Assembly: GCF_029227915.1 (NCBI RefSeq)
Contig: NC_079881.1
Coordinates: 22,607,501 to 22,671,500 of the forward strand
Direction: 5' to 3'
Source of the DNA: Hydractinia symbiolongicarpus
Lineage: Eukaryota; Cnidaria; Hydrozoa; Anthoathecata; Hydractiniidae
Length of the DNA: 64,000 nucleotides
Translations under genes and position numbers: made by a program
Shown: positions 37,448-49,306 of the stretch, one piece after another
Layout of the letters: each line of letters starts with the position of its first letter
Position numbering within the stretch: the first letter of the stretch is position 1
Notes under the pieces: generated by a model
The model's database searches: none
Told to the model about the DNA's origin: nothing
What the model saw: the letters and a program-made list of their open reading frames with translations, nothing else

Positions 37448-39765
37448 TGAGTCATTAATACTGTGAGACTAATCCTATCCGTTATCGCGTCCTGAAAAAA
37501 TAGAGACAGTTTCACAAACAACACTTCATTGACTTTGTAACGGTAATTGTCCGTTTCAGTTACAACAGCTGCGTAACCAATTAGTACCACCATGTGTTTA
37601 GCGAGATTTTTCCGATATTAATAGGTTGCATTGCTTTTAACAGTGAAACGATTGACGTGGCACCTAATTTAACTGATTTTTGACTTTGATCTTACAAATG
37701 TGGTGAATAAGACAATTGGACTCTAAGAATTAACATTCTTGTTACGTTAGCTTGATTGCCGGAACTCAGTATTTACACTGCGCGCTGTGTTAGCTCTTTA
37801 TTTACAAATTTAGATAAATGAGTCATTTTTACTCTGGGACTAATTCTAGCCATTAGCGCGCGCTGAAGAAATTTAGACAGTTTCACAAACAAAATTTCAT
37901 TGACTTTCTAATGGTATCAGTCCGTTTGAGTTATAACGGTTGCGTCACATATTCGTACCAACATGTATTTAGCGATATTTTTCCGATATTACTAGGTTGC
38001 ATTGCTTTTAGAAGTTAAACGATTGACCGTGGGACCTAATTGAACTGATTTTGGACTTTGACCTTATAAATGTGGTAAATGAGACAATTGGACTCCAAGA
38101 ATTAACATTCTTCTTACTTTGGCATGAATGCTGGAACTCTACAGTTACACTGGAAACTGTGTTAGCTCTTTATCTACAAATGTAGATCAATGAGTCATTT
38201 ATACTGTGAGACTAATCCTATCTGTTATCGCGTCCTGAAAAAATAGAGACAGTTTCACAAACAACACTTCATTGACTTTGTAACGGTAATTGTCCGTTTC
38301 AGTTACAACAGCTGCGTAACCAATTGGTACCACCAATGGTATGTGTTTAGCGAGATTTTTCCGATATTACTAGGTTGCATTGCTTTTAACAGTGAAACGA
38401 TTGACGTGGCACCTAATTTAACTGATTTTCGACTTTGACCTTATAAATGTGGTGAATAAGACAATTGGACAACAAGAATTAACATTCTTCTTACTTTGGC
38501 ATGAATGCTAGAACTCGGCAGTTACACTGGAAACTGTGTTAGCTCTTTATCTACAAATGTAGATCAATGAGTCATTTATATTGTGAGACTAATCCTATCT
38601 GTTATCGCGTCCTGAAGAAATAGAGACAGATTCAAAAACAACTTTTCATTGACTTTCTAACGGTGTCAGTCCGTTTGAGTTATAACGGCTGCGTCACATA
38701 TTCCTACCAACATGTATTTTGCGATATTTTTCCAATATTACTAGGCTGCATTGCCTTTAAAAGTAAAGCAATTTATCGTGGGACCTAATTGAACTGATTT
38801 TCGGCTTTGACCTTTTAAATGTGGTAAATGAGACAATTGGACTTTAAGGATTAAGATTTTTGTTACATTAGCTTGATTGCCGGAACTCAGTATTTACACT
38901 GCGCGCTGTGTTAGCTCTTGATTTACAAATTTAGATCAATAAGTCATTTTTACTCTGGGATTAATCCTAGCCCTTTGCGCGCTGAAGAAATGGAGACAGT
39001 TTCAAAAACTACATTTCATTGACTTTCTAACGGTATCCGTCCGTTCTTGTAACAACAGTTGCGTCTCCAATGGGTACCACCATGTATTTAGCCATATTTT
39101 CCGATATTACTAGGTTGTATTGCTTTTAACAGTGAAACGATTGACCGTGGGAGCTAATAGAACTGATTTTAGACTTTGACCTTATAAATGTGCTAAATGA
39201 GACGATTGGACTCAAAGAATTAACATTCTTCTTACTTTGGCATGAATGCTGGAACTCAGCAGTTACACTGGACACTGTGTTAGCTCTTTATTTTCAAATG
39301 TAGATCAATGAGTCATTCTTACTGTGAGGCTAATCCTATCCGTTAACGCGCCCTGAAGAAATAGAGACAGTTTTAAAAACTACATTTCATTGACTTTCTG
39401 ACGGTATCTGTCCGTTTGAGTTACAACAGTTGCGTCACCAATTGGTACCACCATGTATTTAGCGATATTTTTCCGATATTACTAGGTTGCATTGCTTTTA
39501 GAAGTTAAACGATTGACCGTGGGACCTAATTGAACTGATTTTGGACTTTGACCTTATAAATGTGGTAAATGAGACAATTGGACTCCAAGAATTAACATTC
39601 TTCTTACTTTGGCATGAATGCTGGAACTCAGCAGTTACACTGGAAACTGTGTTAGCTCTTTATCTACAAATGTAGATCAATGAGTTATTTATACTGTGAC
39701 ACTAATCCTATCCGTTATCGCGTCCTGAAAAAATAGAGACAGTTTCACAAACAACTCTTCATTGA
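37448..39765 (+). repeat. ~2.6-kb heptamer higher-order repeat, copy 2
   Basis: Offset from copy 1 is 2599 bp up to 38191 and 2605 bp from 38568. The difference is a private 6-base insertion (AATGGT) within ACCACC/ATGTG at about 38335-38340, which makes the monomer at 38191 the longest in the array (377 bp). Similarity to copy 1 ends about 39765. Confidence 0.88.
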
Positions 39766-40793
39766 CTTTGTAACGGTAATTGTCCGTTTCAGTTACAACA
39801 GCGGGGTAACCAATTGGTACCGCCATGTATTTAGCGAGATTTTTCCGATATTACTAGGTTGCATTGCTTTTAACAGTGAAACGATTGACGTGGCACCTAA
39901 TTGAACTGATTTTGGACTTTGACCTTATAAATGTGCTGAATAAGACAATTGCACACCAAGAATTAACATTCTTTTTACATTGGCATGAATGCTGGAACTC
40001 GGCAGTTACACTGGAAACTGTGTTAGCTCTTTATCTACAAATGTAGATCAATGAGTCATTTATATTGTGAGACTAATCCTATCTGTTATCGCGTCCTGAA
40101 GAAATAGAGACAGATTCAAAAACAACTTTTCATTGACTTTCTAACGGTGTTAGTCCGTTTGAGTTATAACAGTTGCGTCACATATTCCTACCAACATGTA
40201 TTTTGCGATATTTTTCCGATATTACTAGGCTGCATTGCCTTTAAAAGTGAAGCAATTTATCGTGGGACCTAATTGAACTGATTTTCGGCTTTGACCTTTT
40301 AAATGTGGTAAATGAGACAATTGGACTTTAAGGATTAAGATTTTTGTTACATTAGCTTGATTACCGGAACTCAGTATTTACACTGCGCGCTGTGTTAGCT
40401 CTTTATTTACAAATTTAGATCAATAAGTCATTTTTACTCTGGGATTAATCCTAGCCCTTTGCTTGCTGAAGAAATAGAGACAGTTTCGAAAACTAAATTT
40501 CATTGACTTTCTGACGGTATCTGTCCGTTTGAGTTACAACGGTTGCGTCACCAATTGGTACCACCATGTACTTAGCGATATTTTTCCGATGTTCCTAGGT
40601 TGCATTGCTTTTGGAAGTGAAACAATTGACTGTGGGACCCAATTGAACTGATTTTGGACTTTGACATTGTAAATGTGGTAACTGAGACAATTGCACTCCA
40701 AGAATTAACATTCTTCTTACTTTGGCATGAATGCTAGAACTCGGCAGTTACACTGGAAACTGTGTTAGCTCTTTATCTACAAATGTAGATCAA
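38568..40793 (+). repeat. 2226-bp hexamer higher-order repeat, copy 1
   Basis: Six monomers (38568, 38940, 39309, 39681, 40052, 40424) are repeated at exactly +2226. The hexamer overlaps the end of the 2.6-kb heptamer, so the two higher-order units are nested or superposed. Markers: AACAGCGGGGTAACC, a TTTGCTTGCTGAAG head, and GATGTTCCTAGG in the sixth unit. Confidence 0.9.
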
Positions 40794-43019
40794 TGAGTCA
40801 TTTATATTGTGAGACTAATCCTATCTGTTATCGCGTCCTGAAGAAATAGAGACAGATTCAAAAACAACTTTTCATTGACTTTCTAACGGTGTCAGTCCGT
40901 TTGAGTTATAACGGCTGCGTCACATATTCCTACCAACATGTATTTTGCGATATTTTTCCAATATTACTAGGCTGCATTGCCTTTAAAAGTAAAGCAATTT
41001 ATCGTGGGACCTAATTGAACTGATTTTCGGCTTTGACCTTTTAAATGTGGTAAATGAGACAATTGGACTTTAAGGATTAAGATTTTTGTTACATTAGCTT
41101 GATTGCCGGAACTCAGTATTTACACTGCGCGCTGTGTTAGCTCTTGATTTACAAATTTAGATCAATAAGTCATTTTTACTCTGGGATTAATCCTAGCCCT
41201 TTGCGCGCTGAAGAAATGGAGACAGTTTCAAAAACTACATTTCATTGACTTTCTAACGGTATCCGTCCGTTCTTGTAACAACAGTTGCGTCTCCAATGGG
41301 TACCACCATGTATTTAGCCATATTTTCCGATATTACTAGGTTGTATTGCTTTTAACAGTGAAACGATTGACCGTGGGAGCTAATAGAACTGATTTTAGAC
41401 TTTGACCTTATAAATGTGCTAAATGAGACGATTGGACTCAAAGAATTAACATTCTTCTTACTTTGGCATGAATGCTGGAACTCAGCAGTTACACTGGACA
41501 CTGTGTTAGCTCTTTATTTTCAAATGTAGATCAATGAGTCATTCTTACTGTGAGGCTAATCCTATCCGTTAACGCGCCCTGAAGAAATAGAGACAGTTTT
41601 AAAAACTACATTTCATTGACTTTCTGACGGTATCTGTCCGTTTGAGTTACAACAGTTGCGTCACCAATTGGTACCACCATGTATTTAGCGATATTTTTCC
41701 GATATTACTAGGTTGCATTGCTTTTAGAAGTTAAACGATTGACCGTGGGACCTAATTGAACTGATTTTGGACTTTGACCTTATAAATGTGGTAAATGAGA
41801 CAATTGGACTCCAAGAATTAACATTCTTCTTACTTTGGCATGAATGCTCGAACTCAGCAGTTACACTGGAAACTGTGTTAGCTCTTTATCTACAAATGTA
41901 GATCAATGAGTTATTTATACTGTGACACTAATCCTATCCGTTATCGCGTCCTGAAAAAATAGAGACAGTTTCACAAACAACTCTTCATTGACTTTGTAAC
42001 GGTAATTGTCCGTTTCAGTTACAACAGCGGGGTAACCAATTGGTACCGCCATGTATTTAGCGAGATTTTTCCGATATTACTAGGTTGCATTGCTTTTAAC
42101 AGTGAAACGATTGACGTGGCACCTAATTGAACTGATTTTGGACTTTGACCTTATAAATGTGCTGAATAAGACAATTGCACACCAAGAATTAACATTCTTT
42201 TTACATTGGCATGAATGCTGGAACTCGGCAGTTACACTGGAAACTGTTTTAGCTCTTTATCTACAAATGTAGATCAATGAGTCATTTATATTGTGAGACT
42301 AATCCTATCTGTTATCGCGTCCTGAAGAAATAGAGACAGATTCAAAAACAACTTTTCATTGACTTTCTAACGGTGTTAGTCCGTTTGAGTTATAACAGTT
42401 GCGTCACATATTCCTACAAACATGTATTTTGCGATATTTTTCCGATATTACTAGGCTGCATTGCCTTTAAAAGTGAAGCAATTTATCGTGGGACCTAATT
42501 GAACTGATTTTCGGCTTTGACCTTTTAAATGTGGTAAATGAGACAATTGGACTTTAAGGATTAAGATTTTTGTTACATTAGCTTGATTACCGGAACTCAG
42601 TATTTACACTGCGCGCTGTGTTAGCTCTTTATTTACAAATTTAGATCAATAAGTCATTTTTACTCTGGGATTAATCCTAGCCCTTTGCTTGCTGAAGAAA
42701 TAGAGACAGTTTCGAAAACTAAATTTCATTGACTTTCTGACGGTATCTGTCCGTTTGAGTTACAACGGTTGCGTCACCAATTGGTACCACCATGTACTTA
42801 GCGATATTTTTCCGATGTTCCTAGGTTGTATTGCTTTTAACAGTGAAACGATTGACCGTGGGAGCTAATAGAACTGATTTTAGACTTTGACCTTATAAAT
42901 GTGGTAACTGAGACAATTGCACTCCAAGAATTAACATTCTTCTTACTTTGGCATGAATGCTGGAACTCAGCAGTTACACTGGACACTGTGTTAGCTCTTT
43001 ATTTACAAATGTAGATCAA
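40794..43019 (+). repeat. 2226-bp hexamer higher-order repeat, copy 2
   Basis: Starts 40794, 41166, 41535, 41907, 42278 and 42650. In the sixth unit the sequence switches near 42830 from the GGAAGTGAAACAATTGAC type to AACAGTGAAACGATTGACCGTGGGAGC. Related hexamers occur at 45224-47449 and 50791-53016, and a four-unit fragment at 47822-49306. Confidence 0.9.
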
Positions 43020-43390
43020 TGAGTCATTTTTACTCTGGGACTAATCCTAGCCATTAGCGCGCGCTGAAGAAATGGAGACAGTTTCAAAAACAACATTTCA
43101 TTAACTTGCTAACGGTATCAGTCCGTTTGAGTTACAACGGTTGCGTCACATATTCGTGCCAATATTTAATTAGCGATAATTTTGCCATATTACTAGGTTG
43201 CATTGCTTTTAACAGTGAAACGATTGATCGTGTACCTAATTGAACTGATTGTGGACTTTGACCTTATAAATGTCGTAAATTAGGCAATTGAACGCCAAGA
43301 ATTAACATTCTTGTTATGTTAGCTTGATTGCCGGAACTCAGTATTTACACTGAGCGCTGTGTTAGCTCTTTATTTACAAATTAAGATCAA

Positions 43391-43739
43391 TGAGTCATTC
43401 TTACTGTGGGTTTAAACGTAGCAGTTAGCGCGCCTTGAAAAAATGGAGACAGTTTCAAAAAGTACATTTCATTGACCTTCTGATGGCATCAGTGCATTTG
43501 AGTTACAACGGTTGCGCCACCAATTGGAACCAACATGTATTTAGCAATTTTTTTTCCGATATTACTAGGTTGCATTGCTTTCAACAGAGAAACGATTCAA
43601 CGTGGAAACTTTTTAAACTGATTTTAGACTTTGACCTTTTAAAAGCGGTAAATGAGGCAATTGATCTTCAGCATGGTTGCCGGAACTCAGTAGTTACATT
43701 GCGCGCTGTGTTAGCTCTTTATTTACAAATTTAGATCAA
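43391..43739 (+). repeat. 349-bp short-class monomer (type example)
   Basis: This class lacks about 21 bp between GACAATTG and TGATTGCC (here GGCAATTGATCTTCAGCATGG), the stretch that in 370-bp monomers holds the AAGAAT/ATTCTT hairpin. Ten copies: starts 11963, 12682, 14139, 15969, 18169, 43391, 53760, 54849, 57424 and 59627. The last five carry an identical-looking 99-codon open frame beginning AAAAAATGGAGACAG, a by-product of the lost stop codons; it is not a gene. Confidence 0.9.
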
Positions 43740-46700
43740 TGAGTAGTTTTTACTCTGGGACTAATCCTTGCCCTTAGCGCGCTGAAGAAATGGAGACAGT
43801 TTCAAGAACTACATTTCATTGACTTTCTAACAGTATCCGTCCGTTCGTGTAACAACAGTTGCGTCACCAATTGGTACCACCATGTATTTAGCGATATTTT
43901 TCCGATATTACTAGGTTGCATTGCTTTTAGAAGTGAAACGATTGACCGTGGGACCTAATTGAACTGATTTTGGACATTGACCTTATAAATGTGGTAAATG
44001 AGACAATTGGAATCAAGAATTAACATTCTTCTTATTTTGGCATGAATGCTGGAACTCGGCAGTTACACTGGAAACTGTGTTAGCTCTTTATCTACAAATT
44101 TAGATAAATGAGTCATTTTTACTCTGGGACTAATTCTAGCCATTAGCGCGCGCTGAAGAAATTTAGGCAGTTTCACAAACAACATTTCATTGACTTTCTA
44201 ATGGTATCAGTCCGTTGGAGTTATAACGGTTGCGTCACATATTCGTACCAACATGTATTTAGCGATATTTTTCCGATATTACTAGGTTGCATTGCTTTTA
44301 GAAGTTAAACGATTGACCGTGGGACCTAATTGAACTGATTTTGGACTTTGACCTTATAAATGTGGTAAATGAGACAATTGTACTCCAAGAATTAACATTC
44401 TTCTTACTTTGGCATGAATGCTGGAACTCTACAGTTACACTGGAAACTGTGTTAGCTCTTTATCTACAAATGTAGATCAATGAGTCATTTATACTGTGAG
44501 ACTAATCCTATCCGTTATCGCGTCCTGAAAAAATAGAGACAGTTTCACAAACAACACTTCATTGACTTTGTAACGGTAATTGTCCGTTTCAGTTACAACA
44601 GCTGCGTAACCAATTGGTACCACCATGTGTTTAGCGAGATTTTTCCGATATTACTAGGTTGCATTGCTTTTAGAAGTGAAACGATTGACCGTGGGACCTA
44701 ATTGAACTGATTTTGGACATTGACCTTATAAATGTGGTAAATGAGACAATTGGAATCAAGAATTAACATTCTTCTTATTTTGGCATGAATGCTGGAACTC
44801 GGCAGTTACACTGGAAACTGTGTTAGCTCTTTATCTACAAATTTAGAAAAATGAGTCATTTTTACTCTGGGACTAATTCTAGCCATTAGCGCGCGCTGAA
44901 GAAATTTAGGCAGTTTCACAAACAACATTTCATTGACTTTCTAATGGTATCAGTCCGTTGGAGTTATAACGGTTGCGTCACATATTCGTACCAACATGTA
45001 TTTAGCGATATTTTTCCGATATTACTAGGTTGCATTGCTTTTAGAAGTTAAACGATTGACCGTGGGACCTAATTGAACTGATTTTGAACTTTGACCTTAT
45101 AAATGTGGTAAATGAGACAATTGGACTCCAAGAATTAACATTCTTCTTACTTTGGCATGAATGCTGGAACTCTACAGTTACACTGGAAACTGTGTTAGCT
45201 TTTTATCTACAAATGTAGATCAATGAGTCATTTATACTGTGAGACTAATCCTATCTGTTATCGCGTCCTGAAGAAATAGAGACAGATTCAAAAACAACTT
45301 TTCATTGACTTTCTAACGGTGTCAGTCCGTTTGAGCTATAACGGCTGCGTCACATATTCCTACCAACATGTATTTTGCGATATTTTTCCGATATTACTAG
45401 GCTGCATTGCCTTTAAAAGTAAAGCAATTTATCGTGGGACCTAATTGAACTGATTTTCGGCTTTGACCTTTTAAATGTGGTAAATGAGACAATTGGACTT
45501 TAAGGATTAAAATTTTTGTTACATTAGCTTGATTGCCGGAACTCAGTATTTACACTGCGCGCTGTGTTAGCTCTTGATTTACAAATTTAGATCAATAAGT
45601 CATTTTTACTCTGGGATTAATCCTAGCCCTTTGCGCGCTGAAGAAATGGAGACAGTTTCAAAAACTACATTTCATTGACTTTCTAACAGTATCCGTCCGT
45701 TCTTGTAACAACAGTTGCGTCTCCAATGGGTACCACCATGTATTTAGCCATATTTTCCGATATTACTAGGTTGTATTGCTTTTAACAGTGAAACGATTGA
45801 CCGTGGGAGCTAATAGAACTGATTTTAGACTTTGACCTTATAAATGTGCTAAATGAGACGATTGGACTCAAAGAATTAACATTCTTCTTACTTTGGCATG
45901 AATGCTGGAACTCAGCAGTTACACTGGACACTGTGTTAGCTCTTTATTTTCAAATGTAGATCAATGAGTCATTCTTACTGTGAGGCTAATCCTATCCGTT
46001 AACGCGCCCTGAAGAAATAGAGACAGTTTTAAAAACTACATTTCATTGACTTTCTGACGGTATCTGTCCGTTTGAGTTACAACAGTTGCGTCACCAATTG
46101 GTACCACCATGTATTTAGCGATATTTTTCCGATATTACTAGGTTGCATTGCTTTTAGAAGTTAAACGATTGACCGTGGGACCTAATTGAACTGATTTTGG
46201 ACTTTGACCTTATAAATGTGGTAAATGAGACAATTGGACTCCAAGAATTAACATTCTTCTTACTTTGGCATGAATGCTGGAACTCAGCAGTTACACTGGA
46301 AACTGTGTTAGCTCTTTATCTACAAATGTAGATCAATGAGTTATTTATACTGTGACACTAATCCTATCCGTTATCGGGTCCTGAAAAAATAGAGACAGTT
46401 TCACAAACAACTCTTCATTGACTTTGTAACGGTAATTGTCCGTTTCAGTTACAACAGCGGCGTAACCAATTGGTACCACCATGTATTTAGCGAGATTTTT
46501 CCGATATTACTAGGTTGCATTGCTTTTAACAGTGAAACGATTGACGTGGCACCTAATTGAACTGATTTTGGACTTTGACCTTATAAATGTGGTGAATAAG
46601 ACAATTGCACACCAAGAATTAACATTCTTTTTACATTGGCATGAATGCTGGAACTCGGCAGTTACACTGGAAACTGTGTTAGCTCTTTATCTACAAATGT

Positions 46701-47449
46701 AGATCAATGAGTCATTTATATTGTGAGACTAATCCTATCTGTTATCGCGTCCTGAAGAAATAGAGACAGATTCAAAAACAACTTTTCATTGACTTTCTAA
46801 CGGTGTTAGTCCGTTTGAGTTATAACAGTTGCGTCACATATTCCTACCAACATGTATTTTGCGATATTTTTCCGATATTACTAGGCTGCATTGCTTTTAA
46901 AAGTGAAGCAATTTATCGTGGGACCTAATTGAACTGATTTTCGGCTTTGACCTTTTAAATGTGGTAAATGAGGCAATTGCACTTTAAGGATTAAGATTTT
47001 TGTTACATTAGCTTGATTACCGGAACTCAGTATTTACACTGCGCGCTGTGTTAGCTCTTTATTTACAAATTTAGATCAATAAGTCATTTTTACTCTGGGA
47101 TTAATCCTAGCCCTTTGCTTGCTGAAGAAATAGAGACAGTTTCGAAAACTAAATTTCATTGACTTTCTGACGGTATCTGTCCGTTTGAGTTACAACGGTT
47201 GCGTTACCAATTGGTACCACCATGTACTTAGCGATATTTTTCCGATGTTCCTAGGTTGCATTGCTTTTGGAAGTGAAACAATTGACTGTGGGACCCAATT
47301 GAACTGATTTTGGACTTTGACATTGTAAATGTGGTAACTGAGACAATTGCACTCCAAGAATTAACATTCTTCTTACTTTGGAATGCATACTGGAACTCCA
47401 CAATTACATTGGAAATTGTGTTAGCTCTTTATTTACAAATGCAAATCAA
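43740..47449 (+). repeat. 3710-bp decamer higher-order repeat, copy 1
   Basis: Ten monomers (43740, 44109, 44481, 44852, 45224, 45596, 45965, 46337, 46708, 47080) recur at +5567 from 49307, each copy exactly 3710 bp. Inside, the first part repeats with a 743-bp dimer period (44109 and 44852 share GAAATTTAGGCAG), and the last six units are the 2226-bp hexamer type. Similarity runs on into the next monomer to about 47625. Confidence 0.9.
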
Positions 47450-49306
47450 TGAGTCATTTTTACTTAGGGACTAATCCTAGCCAATAGCGCGCGCTGAAGA
47501 AATGGACACAGTTTCAAAAACTACATTTCATTGACTTTCTAACGGTATCCGTCCGTTCGTGTAACAACAGTTGCGTCACCAATTGGTACCACCATGTATT
47601 TAGCAATATTTTTCCGATATTACTAGGTTGCATTGCTTTTAACAGTGAAACGATTGACCGTGGGAGCTAATAGAACTGATTTTAGACTTTGACCTTATAA
47701 ATGTGCTAAATGAGACGATTGGACTCAAAGAATTAACATTCTTCTTACTTTGGCATGAATGCTGGAACTCAGCAGTTACACTGGACACTGTGTTAGCTCT
47801 TTATTTTCAAATGTAGATCAATGAGTCATTCTTACTGTGAGGCTAATCCTATCCGTTAACGCGCCCTGAAGAAATAGAGACAGTTTTAAAAACTACATTT
47901 CATTGACTTTCTGACGGTATCTGTCCGTTTGAGTTACAACAGTTGCGTCACCAATTGGTACCACCATGTATTTAGCGATATTTTTCCGATATTACTAGGT
48001 TGCATTGCTTTTAGAAGTTAAACGATTGACCGTGGGACCTAATTGAACTGATTTTGGACTTTGACCTTATAAATGTGGTAAATGAGACAATTGGACTCCA
48101 AGAATTAACATTCTTCTTACTTTGGCATGAATGCTGGAACTCAGCAGTTACACTGGAAACTGTGTTAGCTCTTTATCTACAAATGTAGATCAATGAGTTA
48201 TTTATACTGTGACACTAATCCTATCCGTTATCGCGTCCTGAAAAAATAGAGACAGTTTCACAAACAACTCTTCATTGACTTTGTAACGGTAATTGTCCGT
48301 TTCAGTTACAACAGCGGGGTAACCAATTGGTACCGCCATGTATTTAGCGAGATTTTTCCGATATTACTAGGTTGCATTGCTTTTAACAGTGAAACGATTG
48401 ACGTGGCACCTAATTGAACTGATTTTGGACTTTGACCTTATAAATGTGCTGAATAAGACAATTGCACACCAAGAATTAACATTCTTTTTACATTGGCATG
48501 AATGCTGGAACTCGGCAGTTACACTGGAAACTGTGTTAGCTCTTTATCTACAAATGTAGATCAATGAGTCATTTATATTGTGAGACTAATCCTATCTGTT
48601 ATCGCGTCCTGAAGAAATAGAGACAGATTCAAAAACAACTTTTCATTGACTTTCTAACGGTGTTAGTCCGTTTGAGTTATAACAGTTGCGTCACATATTC
48701 CTACAAACATGTATTTTGCGATATTTTTCCGATATTACTAGGCTGCATTGCCTTTAAAAGTGAAGCAATTTATCGTGGGACCTAATTGAACTGATTTTCG
48801 GCTTTGACCTTTTAAATGTGGTAAATGAGACAATTGGACTTTAAGGATTAAGATTTTTGTTACATTAGCTTGATTACCGGAACTCAGTATTTACACTGCG
48901 CGCTGTGTTAGCTCTTTATTTACAAATTTAGATCAATAAGTCATTTTTACTCTGGGATTAATCCTAGCCCTTTGCTTGCTGAAGAAATAGAGACAGTTTC
49001 GAAAACTAAATTTCATTGACTTTCTGACGGTATCTGTCCGTTTGAGTTACAACGGTTGCGTCACCAATTGGTACCACCATGTACTTAGCGATATTTTTCC
49101 GATGTTCCTAGGTTGCATTGCTTTTGGAAGTGAAACAATTGACTGTGGGACCCAATTGAACTGATTTTGGACTTTGACATTGTAAATGTGGTAACTGAGA
49201 CAATTGCACTCCAAGAATTAACATTCTTCTTACTTTGGCATGAATGCTGGAACTCAGCAGTTACACTGGACACTGTGTTAGCTCTTTATTTACAAATTTA
49301 GATCAA
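47450..49306 (+). repeat. 1857-bp pentamer spacer between decamer copies
   Basis: Starts are 47450, 47822, 48194, 48565 and 48937. The first unit has the TTACTTAGGG/AGCCAATAGCG head; the rest are units of the hexamer type found at 39309 onwards. The last unit ends in a CAGCAGTTACACTGGACAC tail before the second decamer begins. Confidence 0.85.

Noticed and set aside
39864-40046. Recurring 60-codon open frame (also at 42090, 46520, 48377, 52087, 58326)
   Set aside because: A by-product of one satellite subtype. It is abolished by ordinary monomer variation, has no start context, and its repeats follow the higher-order units.
43435-43734. Recurring 99-codon open frame (also at 53804, 54893, 59671)
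   Set aside because: It lies in the short monomer class, and is open because the 21-bp loss and a few substitutions remove stops; no protein features.
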